64,000 nucleotides of DNA from XYB1-FULL-44-23 sp964502885 (lineage in GTDB: Bacteria; Patescibacteriota; Microgenomatia; CAZETR01; Amesbacteraceae), in NCBI GenBank assembly GCA_964502885.1, contig CAZCXU010000001.1:1-64000 (forward strand). Reading direction: 5' to 3'. Positions 36,561 to 44,700 of this stretch are shown piece by piece. The notes beneath the pieces were generated by a model, which searched no databases, was not told the DNA's origin, and saw only the letters and a program-made list of their open reading frames with translations. The position numbers were made by a program, and so were the translations under genes. Each line of letters opens with the position of its first letter. Position 1 is the first letter of the stretch.

Positions 36561-36581
36561 GTGCCTCCGGGCGCTTTTTTT
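36561..36581 (+). terminator. Terminator/attenuator in the rplC leader
   Basis: GTGCC-TCCG-GGCGC, extended by A-T pairs, then seven Ts (36575-36581), nine bases before the rplC ATG. As it lies downstream of the promoter at 36449-36478, it can attenuate the rplC operon. Confidence 0.6.
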
Positions 36582-36590
36582 GTTGAATAT

Positions 36591-37163
36591 ATGATAAATA
36601 GCTTTTTTGCAAAAAAAACCAGAATGACTATGGCCTTCTCCCCATCCGGGGATCAAATTGGCGTCACTGAGCTTTTTGTGCCACAAACCACAGTAAAGGA
36701 CTTGCGATCAAAAGAAAAAAATGGATACGCTGCACTGAGATTAGAGATTGCAGACGGAAAAAAAACACTGATTAGAGAGGTGAGATCCGAAGATAGTGTT
36801 GCGATTGGGACAGAGATAAAGTTTGAGGAAATTCTTAAACCTGGAGACATCGTGTCCGTGTCCGGCATTTCCAAAGGGAAGGGTTTCGCAGGTGTGGTTA
36901 AACGTCATAATTTTAAGGGCGGACCCAGAACTCATGGTCAATCAGATAGGGAAAGGGCTCCAGGAAGCAGTGGCTCAACCACTACACCAGGCCGAGTTTT
37001 TAAGGGAACCCGTAGAGCTGGACACATGGGCAATGTGAGGGTGATGATGAGAGGCCTAAAAGTACATGAGGTGGATGCTGCTAACCATAGAATATTTTTG
37101 ATCGGATCTATTCCGGGATTTTCCAGAAAGGGTTCATTATTAACTATTAGAAAATCAAAATGA
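36591..37163 (+). CDS. rplC: 50S ribosomal protein uL3
   Basis: A 190-residue uL3 near the peptidyl transferase centre. MINSFFAKKTRMTMAF replaces the classical M(I/L)...KKxGMT start and so sets the ATG at 36591; the long loop GGPRTHGQSDRERAPGSSGSTTTPGRVFKGTRRAGHMGN is complete, with the Gln-containing HGQSDRERAPGSSG. It overlaps rplD by ATGA. Confidence 0.97.
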   Translation: MINSFFAKKTRMTMAFSPSGDQIGVTELFVPQTTVKDLRSKEKNGYAALRLEIADGKKTLIREVRSEDSVAIGTEIKFEEILKPGDIVSVSGISKGKGFAGVVKRHNFKGGPRTHGQSDRERAPGSSGSTTTPGRVFKGTRRAGHMGNVRVMMRGLKVHEVDAANHRIFLIGSIPGFSRKGSLLTIRKSK

Positions 37164-37804
37164 TTTCAGTAAATTCTTACACAGCAGGAGGAAAGCTCGG
37201 TGATAAAGTAAAGCTTCCCGAAGCAGTTTTTGGAGTTGAGGCTGCGCTTGATACGATTGCCCAGGCAATAAGAGTTTTTTTGGCGAATCAGAGGTCTGCC
37301 CGCGCAAAATCTAAAACCCGCAGTGAAGTTGCGAAGACAACAGCAAAGATGTATAGGCAAAAAGGAACAGGTCGAGCCCGTCACGGATCGTACTCAGCAC
37401 CGATTTTTGTTGGGGGTGGCGTGGCCCACGGACCGACAGGAAGGCAAAATTATAAATTATCAGTTCCAAAGCTTGCAAATAAAATTGCCTTGCTTGGTGC
37501 TCTGTCTATAAAAGCAAAAGGCGGAGAAGTGGCGGTAATTTCAATTAACGACAAGTTGGTGAAAACTAAAGAAGCGGGAGTTATTGTATCTGCAATAAAT
37601 GAGAATAAAATGTTAAGAACTTTGGTCGTTGTTTCCAGTCAACAACGCGGGATACTGAAAGCGATGAGAAATCTACCTAAAGTGGAAGTTGTCATGCCTA
37701 ATCAATTGAATACTTATACGGTAGTAAAGAGTTCGAAGGTTTTGTTTACGAATGGCGCAATTGATGAATTAACAAACATATTCGGAGGAAAAAATGCTAA
37801 TTAA
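37160..37804 (+). CDS. rplD: 50S ribosomal protein uL4
   Basis: A 214-residue uL4 lining the exit tunnel. The tunnel loop RSARAKSKTRSEVAKTTAKMYRQKGTGRARHGSYSAPIFVGGGVAHGPTGR is clear. uL4 represses the S10 operon in E. coli; whether it acts on the leader upstream of rplC here is open. It overlaps rplC by ATGA and rplW by 11 bases. Confidence 0.97.
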   Translation: MISVNSYTAGGKLGDKVKLPEAVFGVEAALDTIAQAIRVFLANQRSARAKSKTRSEVAKTTAKMYRQKGTGRARHGSYSAPIFVGGGVAHGPTGRQNYKLSVPKLANKIALLGALSIKAKGGEVAVISINDKLVKTKEAGVIVSAINENKMLRTLVVVSSQQRGILKAMRNLPKVEVVMPNQLNTYTVVKSSKVLFTNGAIDELTNIFGGKNAN

Positions 37805-38081
37805 ACACCCAATTATTTCAGAAAAAACCATGAGATTGGTTGGAGAGAACCGTTATACATTCGCGGTTGACCCTAAAGCTACAAAAATTGACATCAAAAG
37901 AGTGGTAGAGAGGGTGTTTGGACATAAGGTTCTGAAAGTGCAAACCATTACGGTCTCGGGAAAAACCTACAGAACCGGCCGAAGATGGATCATGCGGAGA
38001 AAGTCAGATTGGAAAAAAGCGATAGTAACCCTGGAACCTGGAAAGCAGATTGATTTATTTGAGGTCACCAAAGCAGCGTAA
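37794..38081 (+). CDS. rplW: 50S ribosomal protein uL23
   Basis: A 95-residue uL23 at the tunnel exit, where trigger factor and SRP dock. IKHPIISEKTMRLVGENRYTFAVDPKATKIDIKRVVERVFGHKVLKVQTI is typical. A good Shine-Dalgarno (GGAGG) precedes it inside rplD. Confidence 0.97.
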   Translation: MLIKHPIISEKTMRLVGENRYTFAVDPKATKIDIKRVVERVFGHKVLKVQTITVSGKTYRTGRRWIMRRKSDWKKAIVTLEPGKQIDLFEVTKAA

Positions 38082-38084
38082 AAT

Positions 38085-38912
38085 ATGTCATTAAAACTGT
38101 ACAAACCTATCACTGCCGGAATGAGGTTTTCCTCAGGTTTAGACTATTCAAACCTCAGCAAAAAACGACCAGAGAAAGCTTTGGTGCGTATTTTGCAAAA
38201 GCAAAGCGGGAGAAACTCATCCGGTAAGGTAACTACCCGACACCAGGGAGCACGCGAAAAGCGTTTCCTGCGTGAAATCGACTGGAAAAGAAATCTTGAT
38301 GGAGTAAAGGCAAAAGTAACAGCATTGGAATATGATCCAAACAGAACCGCAAATATTGCCTTGCTCTGTTATGAAAACGGAGAGAAAAGATACATTTTGG
38401 CACCTGAGGGCCTTGTTGTCGGACAAACAATTATGAGTGGCGAGACCGCTCCGCTAGTATCAGGCAACAGCTTGAACCTGGCCCACATTCCCGTGGGGAC
38501 GATGGTTCATAATTTGGAGATCGTCCCGGGTAAGGGGGCACAAATGGTAAGAAGTGCGGGTGCAGCAGCCGTGGTATTTGGTTTCGAAGAAGAGTATGCT
38601 CTGGTAAAATTGCCATCTGGTGAGATCAGGCGGTTTTTGCCTACCTGCCGAGCGACAATCGGGCAACTTGGCAATACCGAATGGAAGAACATCAACTTTG
38701 GTAAAGCGGGAAGACGCAGGCACATGGGTATTCGCCCCACTGTCCGCGGCACCGCACAAAATCCCCGGAGCCATGCTCATGGCGGCGGAGAGGGACGAAG
38801 TGGAGAGGGTATGCACCCCAAGACTCCGTGGGGTAAGCCCGCCAGAGGCAAGAAAACCAGGGGTAAGTTTAAGTTTTCTAATAAATTTATTGTTCAAAGG
38901 AGAAAGAAATAA
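38085..38912 (+). CDS. rplB: 50S ribosomal protein uL2
   Basis: A 275-residue uL2, needed for subunit joining and peptidyl transfer. Conserved segments are GRNSSGKVTTRHQGAREKRFLREIDWKRN, GAQMVRSAGAAA and RRHMGIRPTVRGTAQNPRSHAHGGGEGRSGEG with the key His. The C-terminus is basic (KFIVQRRKK). Its stop overlaps the rpsS start (TAATG). Confidence 0.98.
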   Translation: MSLKLYKPITAGMRFSSGLDYSNLSKKRPEKALVRILQKQSGRNSSGKVTTRHQGAREKRFLREIDWKRNLDGVKAKVTALEYDPNRTANIALLCYENGEKRYILAPEGLVVGQTIMSGETAPLVSGNSLNLAHIPVGTMVHNLEIVPGKGAQMVRSAGAAAVVFGFEEEYALVKLPSGEIRRFLPTCRATIGQLGNTEWKNINFGKAGRRRHMGIRPTVRGTAQNPRSHAHGGGEGRSGEGMHPKTPWGKPARGKKTRGKFKFSNKFIVQRRKK

Positions 38913-39196
38913 TGGCTAGATCAGCTAGAAAAGGACCATACATTGATAAAGCTTTGCTTAAAAAAGTAGCAAAGATGCGTCAAACTGGCAAAAAGGAGCC
39001 GGTAAAAACATGGGCTAGAGCCAGTCAAATTCCGCCGGAATTTGTGGGTTTTACATTCAGTGTTCATGCCGGTAATAAATTTGTCGACGTATTTGTCTCT
39101 GAATCAATGGTGGGCCACAGACTGGGAGAGTTTTCTCCAACCAGAACATTCAGAGGTCACGGCGCGATTGTTAAAAGAACTATGGATAAAACTTAA
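38912..39196 (+). CDS. rpsS: 30S ribosomal protein uS19
   Basis: A 94-residue uS19 of the 30S head. ARSARKGPYIDKALLKKVAKM and the C-terminal HRLGEFSPTRTFRGHGA motif are clear. An AAGGAG-type Shine-Dalgarno lies inside the end of rplB. Confidence 0.97.
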   Translation: MARSARKGPYIDKALLKKVAKMRQTGKKEPVKTWARASQIPPEFVGFTFSVHAGNKFVDVFVSESMVGHRLGEFSPTRTFRGHGAIVKRTMDKT

Positions 39197-39199
39197 CAT

Positions 39200-39568
39200 A
39201 TGGATAATCAATCAAATAAAATTATTTATGCTCGTTCGAGCTTTGTACACACTAGCCCAAGAAAACTTAGGTTGGTGGCGAGAGCTGTGGCCAAGCTTTC
39301 CCCTATGCAGGCAATTAATCAGTTGCGGGTTATGGATAAGAAAGCTGCTACCCCTATCTTAAAAGTAATGGAGCAAGGTGTGGCAAACGCCAAGAACAAT
39401 TTTCAGATTTCTCCAGCAGCGCTCAAGATTGACTCTCTTCAGATAGAAGAAGGGCCGCGAGGAGGCAAAAAGACCGATAAATCTCATAGTGCAAGATTTG
39501 ATCGTGGTATTAAAAGAAAGAGACTAGCTCATATTTTATTAAGATTAGCTTCCACAGAGGAAAAGTAA
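39200..39568 (+). CDS. rplV: 50S ribosomal protein uL22
   Basis: A 122-residue uL22 of the exit tunnel. VHTSPRKLRLVARAVAKLSPMQAINQLRVMDKKAATPILKVMEQGVANAKNNF is typical, and the tunnel hairpin follows (IEEGPRGGKKTDKSHSARFDRGIKRKR). It contains no frameshift. Confidence 0.97.
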   Translation: MDNQSNKIIYARSSFVHTSPRKLRLVARAVAKLSPMQAINQLRVMDKKAATPILKVMEQGVANAKNNFQISPAALKIDSLQIEEGPRGGKKTDKSHSARFDRGIKRKRLAHILLRLASTEEK

Positions 39569-39569
39569 A

Positions 39570-40235
39570 ATGGGACAAAAAGTAAATCCAATAGCCTATC
39601 GCCTACCACTCGCAACAACGAGTAATTGGAAATCTCGATGGTTTACAACAAATCCCAGAAGATATCAGGAATACCTGGCATCTGATGTCATGCTTCGAGA
39701 AGCGCTCATGAAACGACTGTCGATAGCTTCGGTTTGCGATATTCAGATCGAAAGATCATTGAAAAGCATGAGAATCATCATTTATGTAACTCGACCAGGT
39801 GTGGTAATTGGAAGAGGAGGTTCAGGTCTTGAAGATTTAAAGAAATTCATATATCAGGTTTTGGGATTTGCACGAAACATTGATAAGGCTCCAAAGATTG
39901 ATCTGCAAGTTGAGGAAGTCAAAGAGCCGGATCTGAACGCCTATTTGGTTGCGTACAAGATCGCAGAGCAATTAGCCAAGAGGATGCCAGCACGAAGAGT
40001 TGTGAAGAAAACAATGGAGCGCACAATGCAATCGAGAGCGCTTGGCATCAAGATACTACTGGCAGGCCGTATTGGAGGTGCAGAAATATCCAGAAAAGAA
40101 CTCTACCAGACTGGATCGGTGCCGCTCCAAACTCTGCGAGCTGATATAGACTATGCACAGGTACCCGCTTTGACAAGATCAGGTTATATAGGAGTAAAAG
40201 TCTGGATCCACCGGGGAGAGAAAAAGACTAATTAA
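39570..40235 (+). CDS. rpsC: 30S ribosomal protein uS3
   Basis: A 221-residue uS3 at the mRNA entry. MGQKVNPIAYRLP starts it; the KH domain has IIIYVTRPGVVIGRGGSGLEDLKKFI; the C-terminal domain has GIKILLAGRIGGAEISRKELYQTGSVPLQTLRADIDYA and the IGVKVWIHRGE end. Confidence 0.98.
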   Translation: MGQKVNPIAYRLPLATTSNWKSRWFTTNPRRYQEYLASDVMLREALMKRLSIASVCDIQIERSLKSMRIIIYVTRPGVVIGRGGSGLEDLKKFIYQVLGFARNIDKAPKIDLQVEEVKEPDLNAYLVAYKIAEQLAKRMPARRVVKKTMERTMQSRALGIKILLAGRIGGAEISRKELYQTGSVPLQTLRADIDYAQVPALTRSGYIGVKVWIHRGEKKTN

Positions 40236-40238
40236 AGT

Positions 40239-40640
40239 ATGCAACCTAAAAAGCAAAAATATCGAAAGCAATTCCGTGGCCAGATGCCAGGAAAGTCTTA
40301 CCGAGGGGCGGAAGTGTCTTTTGGGGAGTTCGGGCTGAAAGCTATGGACCGGGGGTGGTTATCTTCGAGGCAGATTGAGGCCGCAAGAAAGGCCATTGCA
40401 AAAGACGCCAAAAGAGGGGGGAAGTTGTGGATTCGAGTGTTTCCCGATAAACCCGTTACCAAGAAAGCTTTGGGGGTAAGAATGGGATCCGGTAAAGGTG
40501 ATATCCATGAATATGTGGCTGTAATTAAGCCCGGAAGAATTTTATTTGAAACAGCTGGTATAACTCGTGATGTAGCAGAAGTGGCATTCAAAAACGCTGC
40601 AGCAAAAATTCCGTTTAAAGTTAAATTAGTGAGTAAGTAA
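40239..40640 (+). CDS. rplP: 50S ribosomal protein uL16
   Basis: A 133-residue uL16 near the A-site tRNA elbow. KQKYRKQFRGQMPGKSYRGAEVSFGEFGLKAMDRGWLSSRQIEAARKAI and the MGSGKGDIHEYVAVIKPGRILFE loop are complete. Confidence 0.97.
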   Translation: MQPKKQKYRKQFRGQMPGKSYRGAEVSFGEFGLKAMDRGWLSSRQIEAARKAIAKDAKRGGKLWIRVFPDKPVTKKALGVRMGSGKGDIHEYVAVIKPGRILFETAGITRDVAEVAFKNAAAKIPFKVKLVSK

Positions 40641-40644
40641 TAAT

Positions 40645-40893
40645 ATGGCAACAAAGAAGACTGATAACAAAAAACAACCCATCGTCAGGTGGGCAGATAT
40701 GACTGTGCAGGAGCTGGCCTCAGCTCTCAAAGAAAAGCAGCTTCTTCTGGCAAAGAAAAAATTGGATTTAAAGACTGGCAAATTACCAAACCGTAAAGAG
40801 GTATTTTTCCTACGCAAAGAAATTGCGCGTATTCAGACATCTGCGACTTCAAAAATGAGGCTAAATAGTGTAAAATTGGAGGCTAAATCATGA
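40645..40893 (+). CDS. rpmC: 50S ribosomal protein uL29
   Basis: An 82-residue uL29 beside uL23 at the tunnel exit. The helical pair MTVQELASALKEKQLLLAKKKLDLKTGKL and RKEVFFLRKEIARI is clear; the N-terminal 15 residues are a basic extension. Its stop overlaps rpsQ (ATGA). Confidence 0.93.
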   Translation: MATKKTDNKKQPIVRWADMTVQELASALKEKQLLLAKKKLDLKTGKLPNRKEVFFLRKEIARIQTSATSKMRLNSVKLEAKS

Positions 40894-41135
40894 AAACTTT
40901 AACAGGTAAGGTGGTGTCCTGCAAAATGCAAAAAACTGCGGTAGTAGAGGTTGTAAGATTTGTAGCCCACCCAATGTATCAAAAACGAATTAGAAACACC
41001 AAGAAATTTCACGCACATTGTGAGATACCTGTGGAGAATGGTGACACCGTAAAACTGTCTGAATCAAAACCCATTTCAAAAACCAAAAACTGGACAGTTA
41101 TAAAAGTGCTGAAAGGTAAAAATGGTACAACTTAG
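40890..41135 (+). CDS. rpsQ: 30S ribosomal protein uS17
   Basis: An 81-residue uS17, an early 16S rRNA binder. MKTLTGKVVSCKMQKTAVVEVVRFVAHPMYQKRI and the following FHAHCEIPVENGDTVKLSESKPISKTKNWTVIKV are typical. It overlaps rplN by 14 bases. Confidence 0.97.
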   Translation: MKTLTGKVVSCKMQKTAVVEVVRFVAHPMYQKRIRNTKKFHAHCEIPVENGDTVKLSESKPISKTKNWTVIKVLKGKNGTT

Positions 41136-41493
41136 AACAATGCTTAATCCCGCTGATAACAGTGGAGCGAAACGCCTGAGATTGATTCATGTCATGGGAG
41201 CCTGGAAAAAGACGTACGCACACATTGGCGATGTCGTAACTGCGGTTGTAGACAAAGCTGACCCAAATGGAGTGGTAAAAGACTCTGAAGTGGTAAAGGC
41301 CGTTATAGTGCGCACAAGAAAAGAGACACGAAGGAAAGATGGAAGTTATGTGCGATTTGACGACAATGCTGCTGTAATAATTGATCCAAAGTCTGGCGAC
41401 CCACGGGCCACTAGAGTTTTCGGACCAATAGCGCGTGAAGTAAAAGACGCAGGTTACTCAAAAATTGCCTCGCTTGCAGCAGAGGTTGTTTAA
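41122..41493 (+). CDS. rplN: 50S ribosomal protein uL14
   Basis: A 123-residue uL14 at the subunit interface. MVQLRTMLNPADNSGAKRLRLIHVMG and GDPRATRVFGPIAREVKDAGYSKIASLAAEVV are typical. Confidence 0.98.
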   Translation: MVQLRTMLNPADNSGAKRLRLIHVMGAWKKTYAHIGDVVTAVVDKADPNGVVKDSEVVKAVIVRTRKETRRKDGSYVRFDDNAAVIIDPKSGDPRATRVFGPIAREVKDAGYSKIASLAAEVV

Positions 41494-41498
41494 CAAAT

Positions 41499-41807
41499 AT
41501 GAAATTTAAAAAGAATGATCAGATCCAAGTAATGTCCGGCAAAGACCGAGGCAAACAAGGCAAGATCGAAAAGGTTTTTACCAAAGAAGAAGTGGTGCTT
41601 GTGCGAGGAGTGGGTCTGTACAAGAAACATCGCAAGTCTCAGGGTGAAAATCGTCCAGGTGAGATATTAACCCTGGAGAGACCTATCGCCACCTCTAAAC
41701 TTGCCCTGGTATGTCCCAAATGTAACGCACTAACGCGAGTGGGTTATTTAGTTAAAAATGATAAAAAGACACGAGTCTGCAAAAAATGTAAGGGGGAAAT
41801 AAACTAA
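41499..41807 (+). CDS. rplX: 50S ribosomal protein uL24 with C-terminal zinc-ribbon motif
   Basis: A 102-residue uL24. The KOW motif (QVMSGKDRGKQGKIEKVF) and the GVGLYKKHRKSQGENRPGEI loop are normal. The C-terminal part keeps two CxxC pairs (CPKC and CKKC) that can bind zinc, as in a subset of bacterial uL24 proteins. Confidence 0.96.
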   Translation: MKFKKNDQIQVMSGKDRGKQGKIEKVFTKEEVVLVRGVGLYKKHRKSQGENRPGEILTLERPIATSKLALVCPKCNALTRVGYLVKNDKKTRVCKKCKGEIN

Positions 41808-41808
41808 T

Positions 41809-42351
41809 ATGAATATCAAGGATATTTATCACAATCAGGCTTTGCCGCAAGTGATGGAAGAGTTTGGCATTAAGAATGTTATGGCAGCTCCTAAAATCAA
41901 AAAGATCGTCCTTAACATCGGTCTAAAAGAGGCGGCACACGACAAGGGAGTCTTGGAAAAGGCCAAAGAGCAACTGATGGCCATCGCTGGACAAAAGCCA
42001 AAAGTTACCACGGCTAAACTGTCTATCGCCAGCTTTAAAGTGAGAGAGGGAGATCCAGTAGGGCTTACCGCAGTGCTACGAGGCAAGCGCATGTACGATT
42101 TCATGACCAAACTTATTCTAATAGCATTGCCGCGCGTGAGAGATTTTCAGGGAGTTTCAAAAAAGGCGTTTGACCAAGCTGGAAACTACACACTGGGACT
42201 CTCTGAACAAACTGTTTTTCCGGAAATAGATTATTCTAAGGTTGATAAAATCCGAGGATTGGAGATTACTTTTGCGATTAAAAATAGTAATGCTAAAATT
42301 TCACACAAACTACTGTCCTTAATGGGCATGCCGTTTGAGAAGAAAGACTAA
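41809..42351 (+). CDS. rplE: 50S ribosomal protein uL5
   Basis: A 180-residue uL5, which holds 5S rRNA and contacts P-site tRNA. PKIKKIVLNIGLKEAAHDK, AGQKPKVTTAKLSIASFKVREGDPVGLTAVLRGKRMYDFM, LPRVRDFQGVSKKAFDQAGNYTLGLSEQTVFPEIDY are complete. Confidence 0.98.
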   Translation: MNIKDIYHNQALPQVMEEFGIKNVMAAPKIKKIVLNIGLKEAAHDKGVLEKAKEQLMAIAGQKPKVTTAKLSIASFKVREGDPVGLTAVLRGKRMYDFMTKLILIALPRVRDFQGVSKKAFDQAGNYTLGLSEQTVFPEIDYSKVDKIRGLEITFAIKNSNAKISHKLLSLMGMPFEKKD

Positions 42352-42356
42352 ACAAT

Positions 42357-42545
42357 ATGGCTAAAACATCAAAAATAGTAAAACAGACCTTGGGAAATCT
42401 GAAGTATCCGACTCAGTTCCGCAATCGTTGCACACGGTGCGGCAGACCGAGAGGATATATTCGGATGTTTGGTTTGTGTCGACTTTGTTTCAGAGATTTG
42501 GCAAATCGAGGAGAGTTACCTGGAGTAAGAAAGGCGTCATGGTAA
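42357..42545 (+). CDS. rpsN: 30S ribosomal protein uS14, zinc type
   Basis: A 62-residue short uS14 with two CxxC pairs (CTRC and CRLC) that bind zinc, followed by the RDLANRGELPGVRKASW tail. It is the type Z form. It overlaps rpsH by seven bases. Confidence 0.96.
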   Translation: MAKTSKIVKQTLGNLKYPTQFRNRCTRCGRPRGYIRMFGLCRLCFRDLANRGELPGVRKASW

Positions 42546-42919
42546 CAGACAGGTTGTCGGATTTCGTTACGAGAGTAAGAAATGCCTATCTGGCAGGATT
42601 GCCATCATTGTCAGTGCCCAGCACGAAGATGATTGAACAGGTGGCTAGGGTGTTGGTGGAAACTAAATATTTGGCATCGGCAGTAAAAGAAGAAGGAAAT
42701 CTCCAAATAACATTGAGATATTCAGGAAAAACTCCGGCAATTACCGGCATTGAAAGAGTCAGTCGTCCCGGGGCCAGAATTTATCGTGGAGTGGACAACT
42801 TACCGAAAGTACTTGGCGGACTAGGAATTAACATATTGACCACACCTAAGGGAGTTATTTCTGATAAACAAGCCAAGAAGATTAATGCTGGCGGCGAAGT
42901 TATCGTCAAAGTCTGGTAA
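42539..42919 (+). CDS. rpsH: 30S ribosomal protein uS8
   Basis: A 126-residue uS8, central-domain 16S rRNA binder. MVTDRLSDFVTRVRNAYLAGLPSLSVPSTKM and the C-terminal GVISDKQAKKINAGGEVIVKVW are typical. The ATG at 42539 overlaps the end of rpsN; the longer frame upstream reads rpsN out of frame. uS8 is the spc-operon repressor in E. coli. Confidence 0.97.
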   Translation: MVTDRLSDFVTRVRNAYLAGLPSLSVPSTKMIEQVARVLVETKYLASAVKEEGNLQITLRYSGKTPAITGIERVSRPGARIYRGVDNLPKVLGGLGINILTTPKGVISDKQAKKINAGGEVIVKVW

Positions 42920-42923
42920 TCAT

Positions 42924-43460
42924 ATGTCAAGAATTGGTAAATCCCCAATAAAAATCCCTTCCAGCGTGCAATTTGAACTTGCGGATAGAGTTGTTTCCGT
43001 AGACGGCCCCAAAGGTCATCTAAAAATGCGGCTGCCTGATCATGTCGAGATAAAAAGAGAAGCAGAAATAGTTAATGTAGCAATTAGCAAACCTGAACAC
43101 GCCAATTTGCACGGTCTAACAAGAACACTAATCCAAAACATGGTCACGGGCGTAGTAGACAACTGGACTCGCATCCTAGAATTGAACGGGACTGGATTTA
43201 GGGCGACTACTAACGGTTCAGACTTACAGTTAGCCCTGGGTTTTTCGCACCCAGTGACTATCAAGGCTCCGGAAGGAATAAGTTTTGAAGTGAAAGAAAC
43301 AAAAATAACCGTTAGAGGGGCAGATAAGTCGCTAGTTGGAGAAATAGCTGCTAAAATTAGAGCCCTTAAACCAGCTGATCCGTATAAAGCAAAGGGCTTC
43401 AAGTATGACAACGAAGTTATCGTAAGAAAGGCCGGTAAGGCGGCAAAAGCAGGAGCCTAG
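42924..43460 (+). CDS. rplF: 50S ribosomal protein uL6
   Basis: A 178-residue uL6 near the sarcin-ricin loop. MSRIGKSPIKIPSSVQFELADRVVSVDGPKGHL starts it and sets the ATG at 42924; two similar domains follow, ending PADPYKAKGFKYDNEVIVRKAGKAAKAGA. Confidence 0.97.
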   Translation: MSRIGKSPIKIPSSVQFELADRVVSVDGPKGHLKMRLPDHVEIKREAEIVNVAISKPEHANLHGLTRTLIQNMVTGVVDNWTRILELNGTGFRATTNGSDLQLALGFSHPVTIKAPEGISFEVKETKITVRGADKSLVGEIAAKIRALKPADPYKAKGFKYDNEVIVRKAGKAAKAGA

Positions 43461-43464
43461 TACC

Positions 43465-43785
43465 ATGAAAATTGTAAGACAAAAACATCAGGATACCAAG
43501 CGCTTTTCCCGCACGAAAGGTAAGCTTGAAACAACAAAACGAGCACACAAACTTCTTGTGAGGCGCAGTAATAAGTTTATCTATGCTCAAATTCTTGAGC
43601 TTTCGTCCGGAAAAACCTTAGCCGGGGTAAAAGCGGCAAAAGCCTCTGAGGCAGGAAAGCTGATAGCTGAAAAGGCCAAAGAACTGAAGGTGGAGGAAAT
43701 TGTTTTTGATCGAGGATCAAAAAAATATCATGGGCAGATTAAGTTACTAGCAGATGCCGCCAGACAGGGAGGGTTGGTTTTCTAA
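43465..43785 (+). CDS. rplR: 50S ribosomal protein uL18
   Basis: A 106-residue uL18 that binds 5S rRNA. LVRRSNKFIYAQILELSSGKTLAGVKAAKASEAGKLIAEKAKELKVEEIVFDRGSKKYHGQIKLLADAARQGGLVF is complete; the N-terminal extension is basic. Confidence 0.96.
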   Translation: MKIVRQKHQDTKRFSRTKGKLETTKRAHKLLVRRSNKFIYAQILELSSGKTLAGVKAAKASEAGKLIAEKAKELKVEEIVFDRGSKKYHGQIKLLADAARQGGLVF

Positions 43786-43789
43786 AAAT

Positions 43790-44248
43790 ATGAATACTTT
43801 TGAAAGACAACCAAGAGAATTTGACGAGAAAGTTGTACAAATTAATCGGGTAAGCAAAAAGACCAAGGGAGGAAATCGTGTCAGTTTTGCTGCATTGATG
43901 GTGGTCGGAGATAAAAAGGGTCGAGTGGGTGTTGGTTTGGGGAAAGCTGTTGATGTCTCCTCCGCAATGAAGAAGGCCAGTATCGCGGCGCAAAAGAAAA
44001 TGATAACAGTGGCAATGAGGGGGACAACTATTCCCCACGAAGTCAGAATAAAATTTGGCGCTGCGAGAATAATTCTGAAACCCGCTCCAGCCGGAAGTGG
44101 GGTTATTGCCGGAGGTTCGGTGAGAGCAGTTGTGGAAGCGGCCGGAATTAGAGATGTGATAGGCAAGATATTGGGAACCAATAACAAAATCAGCAATGTC
44201 TATGCGACTTTTGAAGCACTAACCCGCCTGAAACAAAAAACACTATGA
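43790..44248 (+). CDS. rpsE: 30S ribosomal protein uS5
   Basis: A 152-residue uS5 of the decoding-fidelity region and mRNA path. FDEKVVQINRVSKKTKGGNRVSFAALMVVGDKKGRVGVGLGKAVDVSSAMKKA and the PAPAGSGVIAGGSVRAVVEAAGIRDVIGKILGTNNKISNVYATF segment are clear. rplO follows directly (ATGA); rpmD (uL30), which normally lies here, is absent. Confidence 0.97.
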   Translation: MNTFERQPREFDEKVVQINRVSKKTKGGNRVSFAALMVVGDKKGRVGVGLGKAVDVSSAMKKASIAAQKKMITVAMRGTTIPHEVRIKFGAARIILKPAPAGSGVIAGGSVRAVVEAAGIRDVIGKILGTNNKISNVYATFEALTRLKQKTL

Positions 44249-44691
44249 ATTTAGCAAATTTACCTAAGATAGTGAGTCATAAATCCAAACGAGTTGGACG
44301 TGGAATAGGCTCCGGTAAAGGCGGCCACACCACTGGCCGTGGCAATAAAGGCCAAAAAGCTCGCGGTAATATGTCGCCGCTTTTTGAAGGCACTAAAGCC
44401 AAGAAGTCGTTTATTAAAAGATTGCCTCTACTTCGAGGAAAGGGAAGAATGAAGCCTATTTCCGCAAAACCGACAATTATTAATCTGAGTGACTTATCCT
44501 CGTGGAACAAAGAACAAAAAGTTAACTTAGCAAATTTAGTGAAGAACGGCCTGGTGAATGAACGCACAAACTCCGTAAAAGTACTTGGAAGCGGAGAAAT
44601 CGGTAAGGCCCTGCAGTTTGAAAAGGTATTAGTTTCAGCGTCTGCCCTAAAAAAGATAGAATCAGCGGGTGGAAGCGTAAATAAAAAATAA
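44245..44691 (+). CDS. rplO: 50S ribosomal protein uL15
   Basis: A 148-residue uL15. SHKSKRVGRGIGSGKGGHTTGRGNKGQKARG and KRLPLLRGKGRMKPIS are typical. It overlaps rpsE by four bases and leads into secY after nine bases. Confidence 0.97.
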   Translation: MNLANLPKIVSHKSKRVGRGIGSGKGGHTTGRGNKGQKARGNMSPLFEGTKAKKSFIKRLPLLRGKGRMKPISAKPTIINLSDLSSWNKEQKVNLANLVKNGLVNERTNSVKVLGSGEIGKALQFEKVLVSASALKKIESAGGSVNKK

Positions 44692-44700
44692 CGATAAGTT

